Counted from the stretch's first letter, positions 7,311 to 14,685 are shown. The stretch is DNA of 22,299 nt from Chara braunii (GCA_003427395.1 BFEA01000223.1:1078894-1101192), one strand, 5' to 3'. Notes: generated from the sequence alone by a model not told the origin. Program-made: numbers and translations.

Positions 7311-9563
7311 ATGAGTCTTTCATCGTTTGGCGCCACGTGCTCACGCCTCCTTGCAAGCCAATTGCCTCATCGGCGCAAGTCTCGACCTTGCTACGCATTG
7401 GCTCCCGCCATATGCCACTCCTCCTCCTCCTCCTCCTCCTCCTCCTCCTCCTCTCACTCGTCTTTGCCCTCTGCCAACTTGCTCAGCGGCTCTGCTTGCC
7501 CGCCTCTCGACACGCGTCTGCGCAGGAGAGGGCCGGGTGCAGACCGTCGCCTTCTGTCTTTAGCAACAGTCGGATTAGCTGATCTGTCGTGTGCGGATAG
7601 CTGCCCCGTGGCAGCTCAGTCCGTGCTGCAGCTGGAAGGTGGCATTTGTGGCATCTATCAATCCCCTTTGCCACGTGGCAGCAGCGGCGACGGCGGCAGC
7701 GGCGGCGGCGGCGGCGGCTCTAAACGGGACGAGCAAGGACAACACGATCGGCAGCGGATTGAGCCCCCCGCCGCCGAAGGGGAGGGGCGTTGGACCGCGG
7801 GCCCGCTGCCGAAGGGGCAGCAGCAGATCTCTTCCTCCGGCGGGACGTGCAGTGTGCATGCCGGCAGCTCAGCCGCTTGCGCTCCTTTGCCACGTGGCAA
7901 CAGCAGCGGCGGCGGCGCTGAACAGGACGAGCAACGACAACACGATCGGCAGCAGCGGCTTGCGCCCGCCGCCGCCGAAGGAGAGGAGCGTTGGACAGCG
8001 GGCCCGCTGCTGCCCCTTCGGCTATCCAAGGGGCAGCACCAGCAGATCTCTTCCGCGCCGCAGCGGATCTCGTCCTCCGCCGGCGGGACGTGCAGTGTGG
8101 ATATCGCCAGCACAGCCGCTTGTGCTCCAGATCAAGAGACTGCAGACGCCAGGAGCGAAGGTGCATGCGGAGGTGGAGTTGGAGGTAACTCTCTGTCGGG
8201 GGGCCATAGCGACAGGGAGGTGCGCGTGCATTCTTGTTCCGCGTTCTCGCGCTATCGCAGAGGACGATCCAGCGGTTCTCCGCTGTCCTGTTCCTTCGCG
8301 GGCGCTGCGTCAACGGTGGTGGGCCGCCTGGGTGTACGCAGCGCTTGCGCCGCCGCAGCAGCGGGCGACCGGTCAACCATGCCCGGACTGGGCGATCACC
8401 CGGCAGACGGTCGTTGGGTAGTTGCCCCCCGTGACCACCGCCACGTGTCGACCACCAATTCCAAATACGAGGAACGTGAGGAGGAGGAGGAGGAGGAGGG
8501 GAGGGGAGAAGAATTGGATACCGTACGACCGTTAGATACCGTCGCCCCGCGGCGGCGCGACGGCAACCAAAGCAGCGAGGCAAAAGACGCATTGCTGTCA
8601 TCCTCGTCATCATCGTTGTATCCGCCGGTCCGCATGCCGGCGAGGCAATGGAGGGAGGAGCAGAGGCGCGTGCGGGCTGAAGACCTGGGCGACGTGGTCG
8701 GGTTGGGCGCTTGGTTAGCCGAGAGGATGCCACATGGCGGCGAGGAGCTGAAAAAGTGGGGTGTCTCTTCTGGTACCAAACGGCTTGCCAATCTATGGAC
8801 GGAATTGCAGGAAGGAGAGATCACGCTCGACGATGGGAGACCGCCAAGAAGAACGGTTCACGTTGCCAGCGTGAGGATTTTGAATTCCAGAAGGGATGCG
8901 ACGCTGGTGGAATCACACCAGGAGATGGAGGATGGGACAAGGAGGACCAGAAACAGACCGTTGTCGGAGAAGATGCGCCCGGAAGAGACTGTCGAAGAAG
9001 CTGCCTTACGTGGTATAAGAGAGGAGTTGGGACATGAGCTCGGCGCGCCCGACAGAGTGGTGTTTGAGCGGGAAAGCTATCTTAAAGAAGAGGAGGAGAG
9101 GGACTCGTTTTCGTACCCTGGATTGATGACTCATTACGTTATTCACACGATGATTGCTTACGTGGACGGTCTTCCGGAGGACAGGGATTTCGACACGGTG
9201 GAATACGAGGGCGGCATGACTACGAGAGAGAAGATCGGGCATACCTGGGATGGGAAAACAAGAGATGAAGAAGGAGAAGAGGAAGGAGGAGGAGGAGGAG
9301 AAGAAGAAGGAGAAGAGAAAGGAGGAGGAGGAGAAGGAGAAGAGAAAGTAGGGAGGAAGGGACGACGAGAAGCCGGCCACGTCGAAGGTCATACAGCAGC
9401 GGCAGCGGCTGTTGAAACGTCGTCGGATAAAGTGCCACTTGGCGTGCGGAAGCATTTCTGGACTTGGATGGCTTTGTCAGGCGAAGACGAGGAAGAGGAC
9501 CAGATACAGACCGGTACTTCGGTGAGTGATGCGCTGGAGTTAAAAGGTAAGGAAAGAAGGTGA
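7311..9563 (+). CDS. Nudix-like hydrolase domain protein, 750 aa
   Basis: The only convincing gene. The ATG at 7311 has an in-frame TGA at 7293-7295. Residues 1-66 lack Asp and Glu and are rich in Ser, Ala and Arg (Ser12 run at 37-48), like a plastid or mitochondrial transit peptide. Residues 119-272 are a low-complexity internal duplication. The conserved part starts near residue 442 and the Nudix box is E553-x5-E559-x7-R567-G-I-R-E571-E572-L-G574. The two metal-binding glutamates are kept, but the first Gly is Glu and the RE pair is RG. PLSEKMRPEETVEEAA and the C-terminal HFWTW (715-719) resemble an uncharacterised plant Nudix-like family as I recall it. A Glu/Gly-rich insert (about 650-690) lies between. 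Nudix enzymes hydrolyse nucleoside-diphosphate-linked compounds; the substrate is unknown. A GTGAGT donor at 9522 could end the exon before the TGA. Confidence 0.75.
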   Translation: MSLSSFGATCSRLLASQLPHRRKSRPCYALAPAICHSSSSSSSSSSSSHSSLPSANLLSGSACPPLDTRLRRRGPGADRRLLSLATVGLADLSCADSCPVAAQSVLQLEGGICGIYQSPLPRGSSGDGGSGGGGGGSKRDEQGQHDRQRIEPPAAEGEGRWTAGPLPKGQQQISSSGGTCSVHAGSSAACAPLPRGNSSGGGAEQDEQRQHDRQQRLAPAAAEGEERWTAGPLLPLRLSKGQHQQISSAPQRISSSAGGTCSVDIASTAACAPDQETADARSEGACGGGVGGNSLSGGHSDREVRVHSCSAFSRYRRGRSSGSPLSCSFAGAASTVVGRLGVRSACAAAAAGDRSTMPGLGDHPADGRWVVAPRDHRHVSTTNSKYEEREEEEEEEGRGEELDTVRPLDTVAPRRRDGNQSSEAKDALLSSSSSSLYPPVRMPARQWREEQRRVRAEDLGDVVGLGAWLAERMPHGGEELKKWGVSSGTKRLANLWTELQEGEITLDDGRPPRRTVHVASVRILNSRRDATLVESHQEMEDGTRRTRNRPLSEKMRPEETVEEAALRGIREELGHELGAPDRVVFERESYLKEEEERDSFSYPGLMTHYVIHTMIAYVDGLPEDRDFDTVEYEGGMTTREKIGHTWDGKTRDEEGEEEGGGGGEEEGEEKGGGGEGEEKVGRKGRREAGHVEGHTAAAAAVETSSDKVPLGVRKHFWTWMALSGEDEEEDQIQTGTSVSDALELKGKERR
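7419..7452. repeat. (TCC)n trinucleotide tract, encodes Ser12
   Basis: TCC repeats lie in frame in the Nudix-like gene leader and encode a 12-Ser run (residues 37-48). Such tracts vary in length by slippage in whole codons. Confidence 0.9.
7669..7680. promoter_or_regulatory. Perfect G-box palindrome TGCCACGTGGCA, first copy
   Basis: A 12-bp palindrome with the CACGTG G-box core and the GCC/GGC flanks favoured by plant bZIP proteins. It lies inside the coding region as part of the 73-codon repeat, encoding Leu-Pro-Arg-Gly, so it may be coincidental. Confidence 0.3.
7888..7899. promoter_or_regulatory. Perfect G-box palindrome TGCCACGTGGCA, second copy
   Basis: Exactly 219 bp after the first copy and unmutated, although the surrounding repeat units have diverged. 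Confidence 0.3.
9264..9350. repeat. (GAA/GGA)n polypurine tract inside the gene
   Basis: Encodes the Glu/Gly-rich insert of the Nudix-like protein. Its length is likely variable. Confidence 0.9.
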
Positions 9564-9636
9564 CTACGGTTGATGCTGGCTGGTCACGGGCCAACGAGGA
9601 AGAAGACCAGATACAGACCGGCACTTCGGTGAGTGA
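9485..9636 (+). repeat. 107-bp-offset duplication carrying a splice-donor-like GTGAGT
   Basis: GACCAGATACAGACCGG-ACTTCG followed by GTGAGTGA occurs at 9497-9529 and again 107 bp later. Both copies translate as EEDQIQTGTSVS, the second in a different frame beyond the gene's stop codon. Each carries G|GTGAGT (9522 and 9629). If used, the donor at 9522 would remove the annotated last 14 codons. No acceptor could be assigned. Confidence 0.8.
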
Positions 9637-9681
9637 GATTGGAACACCGAAGTTGAGAACTCGGCAGTTTCCAGGACAGGG

Positions 9682-9792
9682 CTACCGTCTTCACCCGAAT
9701 AGAACGGCCGGTAATTATCGCCGTATCTGGGCTGAAAGTTGTGCCAAATACGGCTTTAATGACCGGGCGTTGTATTCGGGTCAAGACGGTAG
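9682..9792. mobile_element. Foldback MITE, family B copy B1 (111 bp)
   Basis: Inverted arms run from CTACCGTCTTC... to ...GAAGACGGTAG-type ends with several mismatches, around a 21-nt loop (CTGGGCTGAAAGTTG...). Same length and same loop pattern as B2 at 16622-16732. Both ends read TA-CC and GG-TA, consistent with a TA target duplication and terminal CC...GG, as in Tc1/mariner-type MITEs. It lies about 120 bp past the Nudix-like gene stop, so it could be in the 3' UTR. Confidence 0.85.
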
Positions 9793-9935
9793 CGGAAAGA
9801 AGGAATGGCTTTTGATGGATCGTGGAGGCGGAAGTTAAAAAAGTTAGCAATTTCAGCAATCTGTACGCGATCCCGGTGATGGAGAAAAGGAGGAAGGAGG
9901 GATGAGGGGTAGTTGTTGAAGTACCTGTGCGTGCC

Positions 9936-10069
9936 AGGGAAGAGGACGGAGGGGAAGAGGGTAGAAAGAAAGAATATCGGGGAAAGGGAGAGAGGATAAG
10001 AGGGGGGGAAGAGGGGAGAGAGGATAAGAAAGGGGGGGGGAAGGGGGAAGCGGGGAGAGAGGGTCGGTG
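9936..10069. repeat. Polypurine, G-run-rich tract
   Basis: Almost pure purine with G runs of 7, 4, 9, 5 and 4. GAGAGAGGATAAGA is repeated at about 9988 and 10016. G-quadruplex or triplex formation is plausible from composition. The long minus-strand frame across it is a pyrimidine-codon artefact. Confidence 0.85.
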
Positions 10070-10309
10070 GGCTACCTAGGCGGAGGAGTGGAGGAAGAAG
10101 GGCAGTAGAATGTGGCAGGCACGAAGGTCCCGACGCGAGCAAAGTCTTGTCGTCTGAAGCAATGATGAAGCAAACTCTCACTTGCCGCGCTCTATTGCCT
10201 CTGATTAGGATCTGTCTGGTGGGCAGATGAGCATCATGCAAGCGAGACATTTTCATTACACATCTGCATTCGTCTTTTCGATTCGCCGTCGTTGTGACAA
10301 CCAACGCAC

Positions 10310-10425
10310 AGCCGCCGTGTTCATGCGTAATCATCATCGTGATCATCATGGCCGTCAATTTGCGCAGCTGCGGCCAATCTATCATCATCGTCGTCATCAT
10401 AATCATCATCGTCATCATCATGGGT
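10310..10425. repeat. (CAT/CGT)n trinucleotide-rich stretch
   Basis: Interrupted CAT, CGT and AAT trinucleotides give His- or Ile-rich frames. Treated as simple sequence. Confidence 0.8.
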
Positions 10426-10566
10426 GGTGATCATTCATCAAGGATTAAGCAATCAACGACAAGTCAAACCTTTCTGCTTCCTGCTCTTACGTCTTTGGGT
10501 TCTCTAATTCTTTGTTGTTGACATCAGCACCGTCTCCGTACGTGCTTCAATTCTCGGGGGTCTTCT

Positions 10567-10569
<3 letters not shown>

Positions 10570-10630
<61 letters not shown>
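10570..10630. repeat. (CT)n microsatellite, about 61 bp
   Basis: An uninterrupted CT tract, followed by C/T-rich sequence to about 10740. Confidence 0.96.
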
Positions 10631-10633
<3 letters not shown>

Positions 10634-10874
10634 CTTGCTCCTGCCTCTCCTATTCCCTCCGCTCCTGCTTTCTCCATTTTTTTCCCCTTCTTATTCATCC
10701 ACTCCCATCTCTTCCTCCTTGAGAGGACAATCCTCCTCCTCACGTGCTTACATAGTAGCAAATGATTGTTGATTGTCGATCAACTTGTCGTCAACGATAA
10801 CGATATCAGAGATAGCCGCTTTGCGCGCGCGATAGTGAGAGAGGATTTTCCTCCGCTGCTGCAGAGCAGCAGAT

Positions 10875-10985
10875 TCAAGACGCGAAGAGGATTCCGGAAA
10901 AGAGGAACTGTAGCTGTATTTGGGGTATCTTTCAGTCTAAATACAGCTATAGTGACCCCGTACGTTGCGCAGAAGACCGAGCGCG
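10875..10985. mobile_element. Degenerate family B copy B3, opposite orientation
   Basis: The core from about 10911 to 10965 matches the reverse complement of B2: GCTGTATTT-GGG-TATCTTTCAGTC-AAATACAGCTAT, then GTGACC and GTACGTTG. The outer left arm is diverged and the right end only loosely matches, so the limits are projected from the 111-bp length of B1 and B2. Confidence 0.7.
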
Positions 10986-11079
10986 GGAATGAAGGCAGGG
11001 TCATCATATAGCAGCGACGCCACGAAATCAGAATACGCACAGGCAAGATGGAGAACGTAACCGTCCTTTGAAGCGCTTC

Positions 11080-11660
11080 TTGAAGTGCTGGCGTCGTCTC
11101 CCTCGTTCCTTTTCCTCGTTTCCTCTTCCTCTTCTTCCTTCTTTTCTTCCTCCTTTTCTTCCTCCTTTTCTTCGTTCTTTTTCTTTGTTCTTTTTCTTTG
11201 TTCTTTTTCGTTGTTCTTCTTCTTTCGCTCTTTTTCTTTCGCTCTTTTTCTTTCGCTCTTTTCTTCGTTCTTACCTTTCCCGCCTAATCCTCTTCGTCTT
11301 CTTCTTTTGTAACTACTTTTTCCCCGCTCTTTTCTTCCTCCTTTTCTTCGCTCTTTTTTTTTTCGCTCTTTTTCTTTCGCTCTTTTCTTCGTTCTTACCT
11401 TTCCCGCCTAATCCTCTTCTTCTTCTTTTTTAACTACCTTTTTTCCCGCTCTTTTCTTCCTCCTTCTCTTCNTTCTTNTTCTTTCGCTCTTTTTCTTTCG
11501 CTCTTTTCTTCGTTCTTACNTTTCCCGCCTAATCCTCTTCGTCTTCTTCTTTTTGAACTCTTTTTTTTTCGCTCTTTTCTTGCTTATTTTCCTCTTCTTC
11601 TTTTCCACCTCCTTTGTTTTCTCCTTTTCTCTGCCGGCTCGTCGTCAACTTTTTTCGTCT
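11080..11660. repeat. Polypyrimidine array with about 124-bp tandem units
   Basis: CGTTCTTACCTTTCCCGCC recurs with its TTACCT (or TTACN) starting at 11271, 11395 and 11516 (offsets 124 and 121 bp), each followed by TAATCCTCTTC and TTCTTCTT. Smaller units such as TTTCGCTCTTTT recur inside. Three unresolved bases (11472, 11478, 11520) lie here. The Phe/Ser/Leu-rich open frames are artefacts. The near-pure strand bias could form intramolecular triplex (H-DNA). Confidence 0.9.
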
Positions 11661-11860
11661 TCATCTCCCTTCGCTGCTTGCTCTTGTTATTATGCAGAAC
11701 TGTTCAAACTTTCTAACGTCGTCAACTTTTTTCCTCTTCATCTCCCCGTTCTTCCTTTTCCCCTTCGTGTCAATCGTCTCTCGTTTCAATCGCGCCGTCA
11801 TCATCATCTCTTTTTCTTCATATCTTCGCTGTTCGCCCTTCCCGACTTACTACAGTATTT

Positions 11861-11882
11861 TTTTTTTTTTTTTTTTTTTTTT
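11861..11882. repeat. Poly(T) run
   Basis: More than 20 consecutive T. It could be the tail of a minus-strand retroposon, but no body or target duplication is evident. Confidence 0.85.
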
Positions 11883-11959
11883 GGGAGTGCGGAGTTTGTC
11901 ATCCGCTAATTACAAATTTTTAGACATACACTCGTAGGTTCTCTGATTCCTAACTAAGC

Positions 11960-12045
11960 GTGAATAGGTATATATGTATAGCTTTGTACATATGTGAATA
12001 TAGGTTTGTGTGTATATGTATATAATACTTGTGTATATGTGAGAG
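11960..12045. repeat. TA/TG-rich cryptic simple sequence
   Basis: Repeated TATATGTATA, TGTGTATATG and related strings. No gene. Confidence 0.7.
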
Positions 12046-12131
12046 CCAGCCGTTCTTGACATCTGCCTCTTTAGTTGTTCGTTCAACAATATACTTGCTC
12101 ATAGATATGCCCCTGTCCCCCTAGTTGCTTT

Positions 12132-12134
<3 letters not shown>

Positions 12135-12208
<74 letters not shown>

Positions 12209-12209
12209 N

Positions 12210-12248
<39 letters not shown>
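12135..12248. repeat. (CT)n microsatellite, about 113 bp with one N
   Basis: The longest CT tract in the window. The unresolved base at 12209 suggests a joined or low-confidence repeat, so the true length is uncertain. Confidence 0.96.
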
Positions 12249-12250
<2 letters not shown>

Positions 12251-12389
12251 CCTTTGCCCTCCTCCCCTCTCGAACGACTGTTCTCGTCCTTCGGTCCTTC
12301 TGTTGCCCTCCCTGTAGGGCGATACTAGTGAGCTCTTCTTCCCCTTGTTCACATGAGAAAGGTTACATTGTGCAAGTACTCTCTCTCTC

Positions 12390-12508
12390 TACGCCCGTTC
12401 AAGAGGCGGAGTTTCTCCTCCCCTCATTGGAGGAGAAACACTCAGGAAAGACTCGGGAATTGTAAGAGGCATTTAAACAATGTTTACGCCCGTTCAAGAG
12501 GCGGAGTT
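12390..12508. repeat. 24-bp direct repeats enclosing a perfect 11-bp hairpin
   Basis: TACGCCCGTTCAAGAGGCGG plus AGTT occurs at 12390-12413 and 12485-12508, a 95-bp offset. Just inside, GTTTCTCCTCC (12411-12421) pairs perfectly with GGAGGAGAAAC (12429-12439) across a 7-nt loop. Confidence 0.85.
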
Positions 12509-12615
12509 GGCAGCTCAGTGAGCTCCTTTCTATTCTATCCAGTTGCTTTTTTCAAGCTTTTGTGGAAAATAAAGAATTGCACTCGTCTTGATTTCTGGGT
12601 TCTCAGCTTTCCATT

Positions 12616-12620
<5 letters not shown>

Positions 12621-12692
<72 letters not shown>

Positions 12693-12711
12693 CGCTCGCT
12701 CTCGCTCTCTC
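12621..12711. repeat. (CT)n microsatellite grading into (CTCG)n
   Basis: A pure CT run to 12689, then CTCGCTCGCTCGCTCTCG. The G substitutions at one end look like decay of the array. Confidence 0.95.
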
Positions 12712-13409
12712 TTTGGGGGAGGGCTTTGTATATCCTATGCCGATGAATGCGGGACATGTCGTGGGTTGAGGAAAAGTACGATGACGGGTTTCTTTGGGAG
12801 GAAAATAGGAGAAAAAAGGAAATGAAAGAAAAGGAAAACGAAAAGAAAAGCCCTGGCACTGGATGTTTCAGGATTACTGTGAGGACCATGACCGCTTTCA
12901 CTGTGGTAATGAATTATGAAAGGGTTGTGTGTTATGTTGTGAAAAAAAAAATCAAAGAAGAGAAAAACCTAGAGCCGGGATTAGTTGCCCGTCTCTAGTG
13001 AACTGAGTGAGTGGCCTGCTGCCATATCTCTGCTCTGTTGGTGGTCCTGCGGCAACTTTGGTGGAGCGTTTCTACTTTTCGTCATCGATGTTTGTTGGAT
13101 AACGTTATCACAGAGAATTATATTTATTGAATTTTATTAGTAATTAGTAATCATGTAGTTGTTTTTTTTTTGTTTTTTTTTTTGAACCATGTAGTTGATT
13201 TGACTAAGGCCCAGCGGGAGCCAGGCAGAGTTTGGAGAGGCGAAAGGACAGAAAGCTGGGAGCTTGGGATTAATGTAGGTCCCTCCCTGTTCTGCGACCA
13301 GCGTCTTGCTATGGGAACATTTGTCTCTGCATTTTGCATCACTGTATGGTTGCTTGTTTTCTTTTGCAAAACATCAGTCTTCCAATTCAACTCGAACAGA
13401 TAACGGATT

Positions 13410-13411
<2 letters not shown>
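12712..13411. other. Intergenic stretch
   Basis: No gene supported. Contains a poly(T) insert flanked by 10-bp direct repeats (13152-13197). Confidence 0.45.
13152..13197. mobile_element. Poly(T) insert flanked by 10-bp direct repeats
   Basis: CATGTAGTTG at 13152-13161 is repeated exactly at 13188-13197, and between them lie 26 nt that are nearly all T. This is the appearance of a retroposed poly(A) tail, inserted in minus orientation with a short target-site duplication and no element body. Chance or slippage is an alternative. Confidence 0.45.

Positions 13412-13462
<51 letters not shown>
13412..13462. repeat. (AC)n microsatellite, about 51 bp
   Basis: A pure AC tract, the only long one in the window, lying 18 bp from foldback copy A2. 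Confidence 0.96.
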
Positions 13463-13465
<3 letters not shown>

Positions 13466-13480
13466 ACAGATAACAGAGGC

Positions 13481-13662
13481 CCGGGGTCCAGGTCCGACTA
13501 GCAGCGTTGAGTTGCCTCAATGCCTGAATCTGGAAGCGTTCGTGGAGATGTGCAGGTGAGAAAACTCAACGCGATTTCTACACATATCCACAAACACGTC
13601 CAGATTCAGCAGCGTTGAGGAAAAACTCAACGCTGCTACCGGTAGTGGGACTTGGCCCCGGG
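13481..13662. mobile_element. Foldback MITE, family A copy A2, opposite orientation
   Basis: The left arm (CCGGGGTCCAGGTCCGACTAG CAGCG) and right arm (CGCTGCTA...GTGGGACTTGG CCCCGG) are inverted copies of each other and of the A1 arms. The loop matches A1 only as its reverse complement (for example AAAACTCAACGCGATTTCTACACAT against A1's complement). The right arm carries six extra bases, CCGGTA, at a point where the left arm has none (see 13636-13645). Divergence from A1 is substantial, so both are old. Confidence 0.85.
13636..13645. other. CTACCGGTAG: excision footprint inside the A2 right arm
   Basis: The left arm of A2 reads ACTAGCAGCG. The complement of the right arm reads ACTACCGGTAGCAGCG. 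The difference is an insertion that turns CTAG into C-TA-CC-GG-TA-G, a duplicated TA around the bases CC and GG. Tc1/mariner elements duplicate TA and leave such a footprint (Tc1 ends in CA...TG and leaves TACATGTA). Family B elements end in CC...GG beside TA, so they are the natural source. Confidence 0.55.
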
Positions 13663-14655
13663 GAACGCTGACATCACTCCCCGTTGGTATCTGAAACATC
13701 ATCCAGCGTATCTCATAGGTGTAAACCTGCGAGTCTTCTGAGAGACTGCAGCTCTCAGGCTGCTGCCTAAACTAGCCTACCACCTAACCTCCTAGCTACG
13801 TCACTAACTAATATACACCCGCCTCTTAACCGTACAGGATCCTAAATCGGACTGTGGAACCTAATAAGGGTTTGCGAGGCTGCCCCTAGCTTACGACCTA
13901 AGATTACAGCTACTCTCTCCAGCCCTTAACACATAGAGCAGGTTATTATTAAATTGAGTCGAATCAGACTTGGCTCAGGATTGTCTGTACTATTTACGAA
14001 GGCCCAAAATTTGAGACAAGACAGGGCTGTGGAACTAATAAGGTTTTGCGTGTTTGCAGCACCACTGTCCGGTCCCAAATAGAACGTAGTTCCCCCCCCC
14101 TCCCCCCCCTCAAAATTCAATTCAAAGTTCATTATCGATTCAAGAGAAGGCCGGGGTCCTTCACATTCCACCGGGTTTGAATGACTGGAGGCATCATCCA
14201 GCTTAGATTACGGGCCGAGGCCTGCAGGTCTCTTTGTCAACAGACCCAAGCAGCTCCGTGGCTGTTAGATTACTCTAGCTTAACGTTCAGAAACTAGTCT
14301 AATAATCTACTTGTTTATTGTACAGCCGCCACTTAGCAATACAGGCGTCTAGGGTGATGGCCCTGTGCTGGTCACACTGAGGTGTAATAGTAGAGACAGG
14401 GGATGCGCTAGGAGTATTGACGAGAGGATGGGATGGGTGGTGGCCTCGCCGCCTCAGGAAGGGCCGATTTGAGGTTTTGGGCATGGTTCACGTCACACTG
14501 CTGTGCCTTTTCAGATGGGAGAAGGGCGCGGCTGTCTCGAGAAATGGGGATTTAGTAGCTGGCTGGTCACACGGCGCCATCCACAAATTGTGCATGAACT
14601 TTCGTGAACGAAGTTTTGCCAATCTTTGATGAAAATGCAAAAAAAGAAAAGGGCA
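13663..14655. other. Intergenic stretch with short dispersed repeats
   Basis: A diverged direct repeat of about 24 bp (CTGTGGAAC-TAATAAGG-TTTGCG) occurs near 13852 and 14027. GCAATACAGGCGTCTA near 14336 recurs near 14921. A C9-T-C8-type run lies at 14091-14109. No gene supported. Confidence 0.45.
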
Positions 14656-14685
14656 TTTGCGGTCACCTCCAGAGGTGACCGCAAA
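14656..14685. repeat. Perfect 14-bp stem palindrome with 2-nt loop
   Basis: TTTGCGGTCACCTC (14656-14669) and GAGGTGACCGCAAA (14672-14685) are exact complements separated by CA. It is a very tight cruciform-capable site with no A- or T-run that would mark a terminator. Confidence 0.9.

Larger units (their letters stand above)
7663..8115 (+). repeat. In-frame 73-codon duplication within the gene
   Basis: Two imperfect tandem units begin at residues 119 and 192 (PLPRGSS / PLPRGNS) and run through DRQ, PAAEGE-RWTAGPL, KGQ, QISS, GGTCSV and AACAP. Equivalent points are 219 bp apart at the start and 243 bp apart at GGTCSV, both multiples of three, so length differences are whole codons. This fits coding constraint, though trinucleotide slippage in GC-rich DNA could do the same. 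All three plus frames and a minus frame stay open here, so the true frame rests on linkage to the Nudix domain. Confidence 0.85.

Noticed and set aside
7591-8421. 276-residue plus-strand frame overlapping the Nudix-like gene
   Set aside because: GC-rich, stop-poor DNA leaves several frames open. Only the 7311 frame continues into the recognisable domain.
7720-8733. 337-residue minus-strand frame opposite the Nudix-like gene
   Set aside because: Arg/Pro-rich antisense shadow of the low-complexity region, with no domain.
9756-10421. 221-residue minus-strand frame
   Set aside because: Pro/Leu/Phe-rich translation of a pyrimidine tract and ATC repeats; also covers half of the B1 hairpin.
11068-11937. 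Several Phe/Ser/Leu-rich frames, possible membrane proteins
   Set aside because: Composition is fully explained by the polypyrimidine array.
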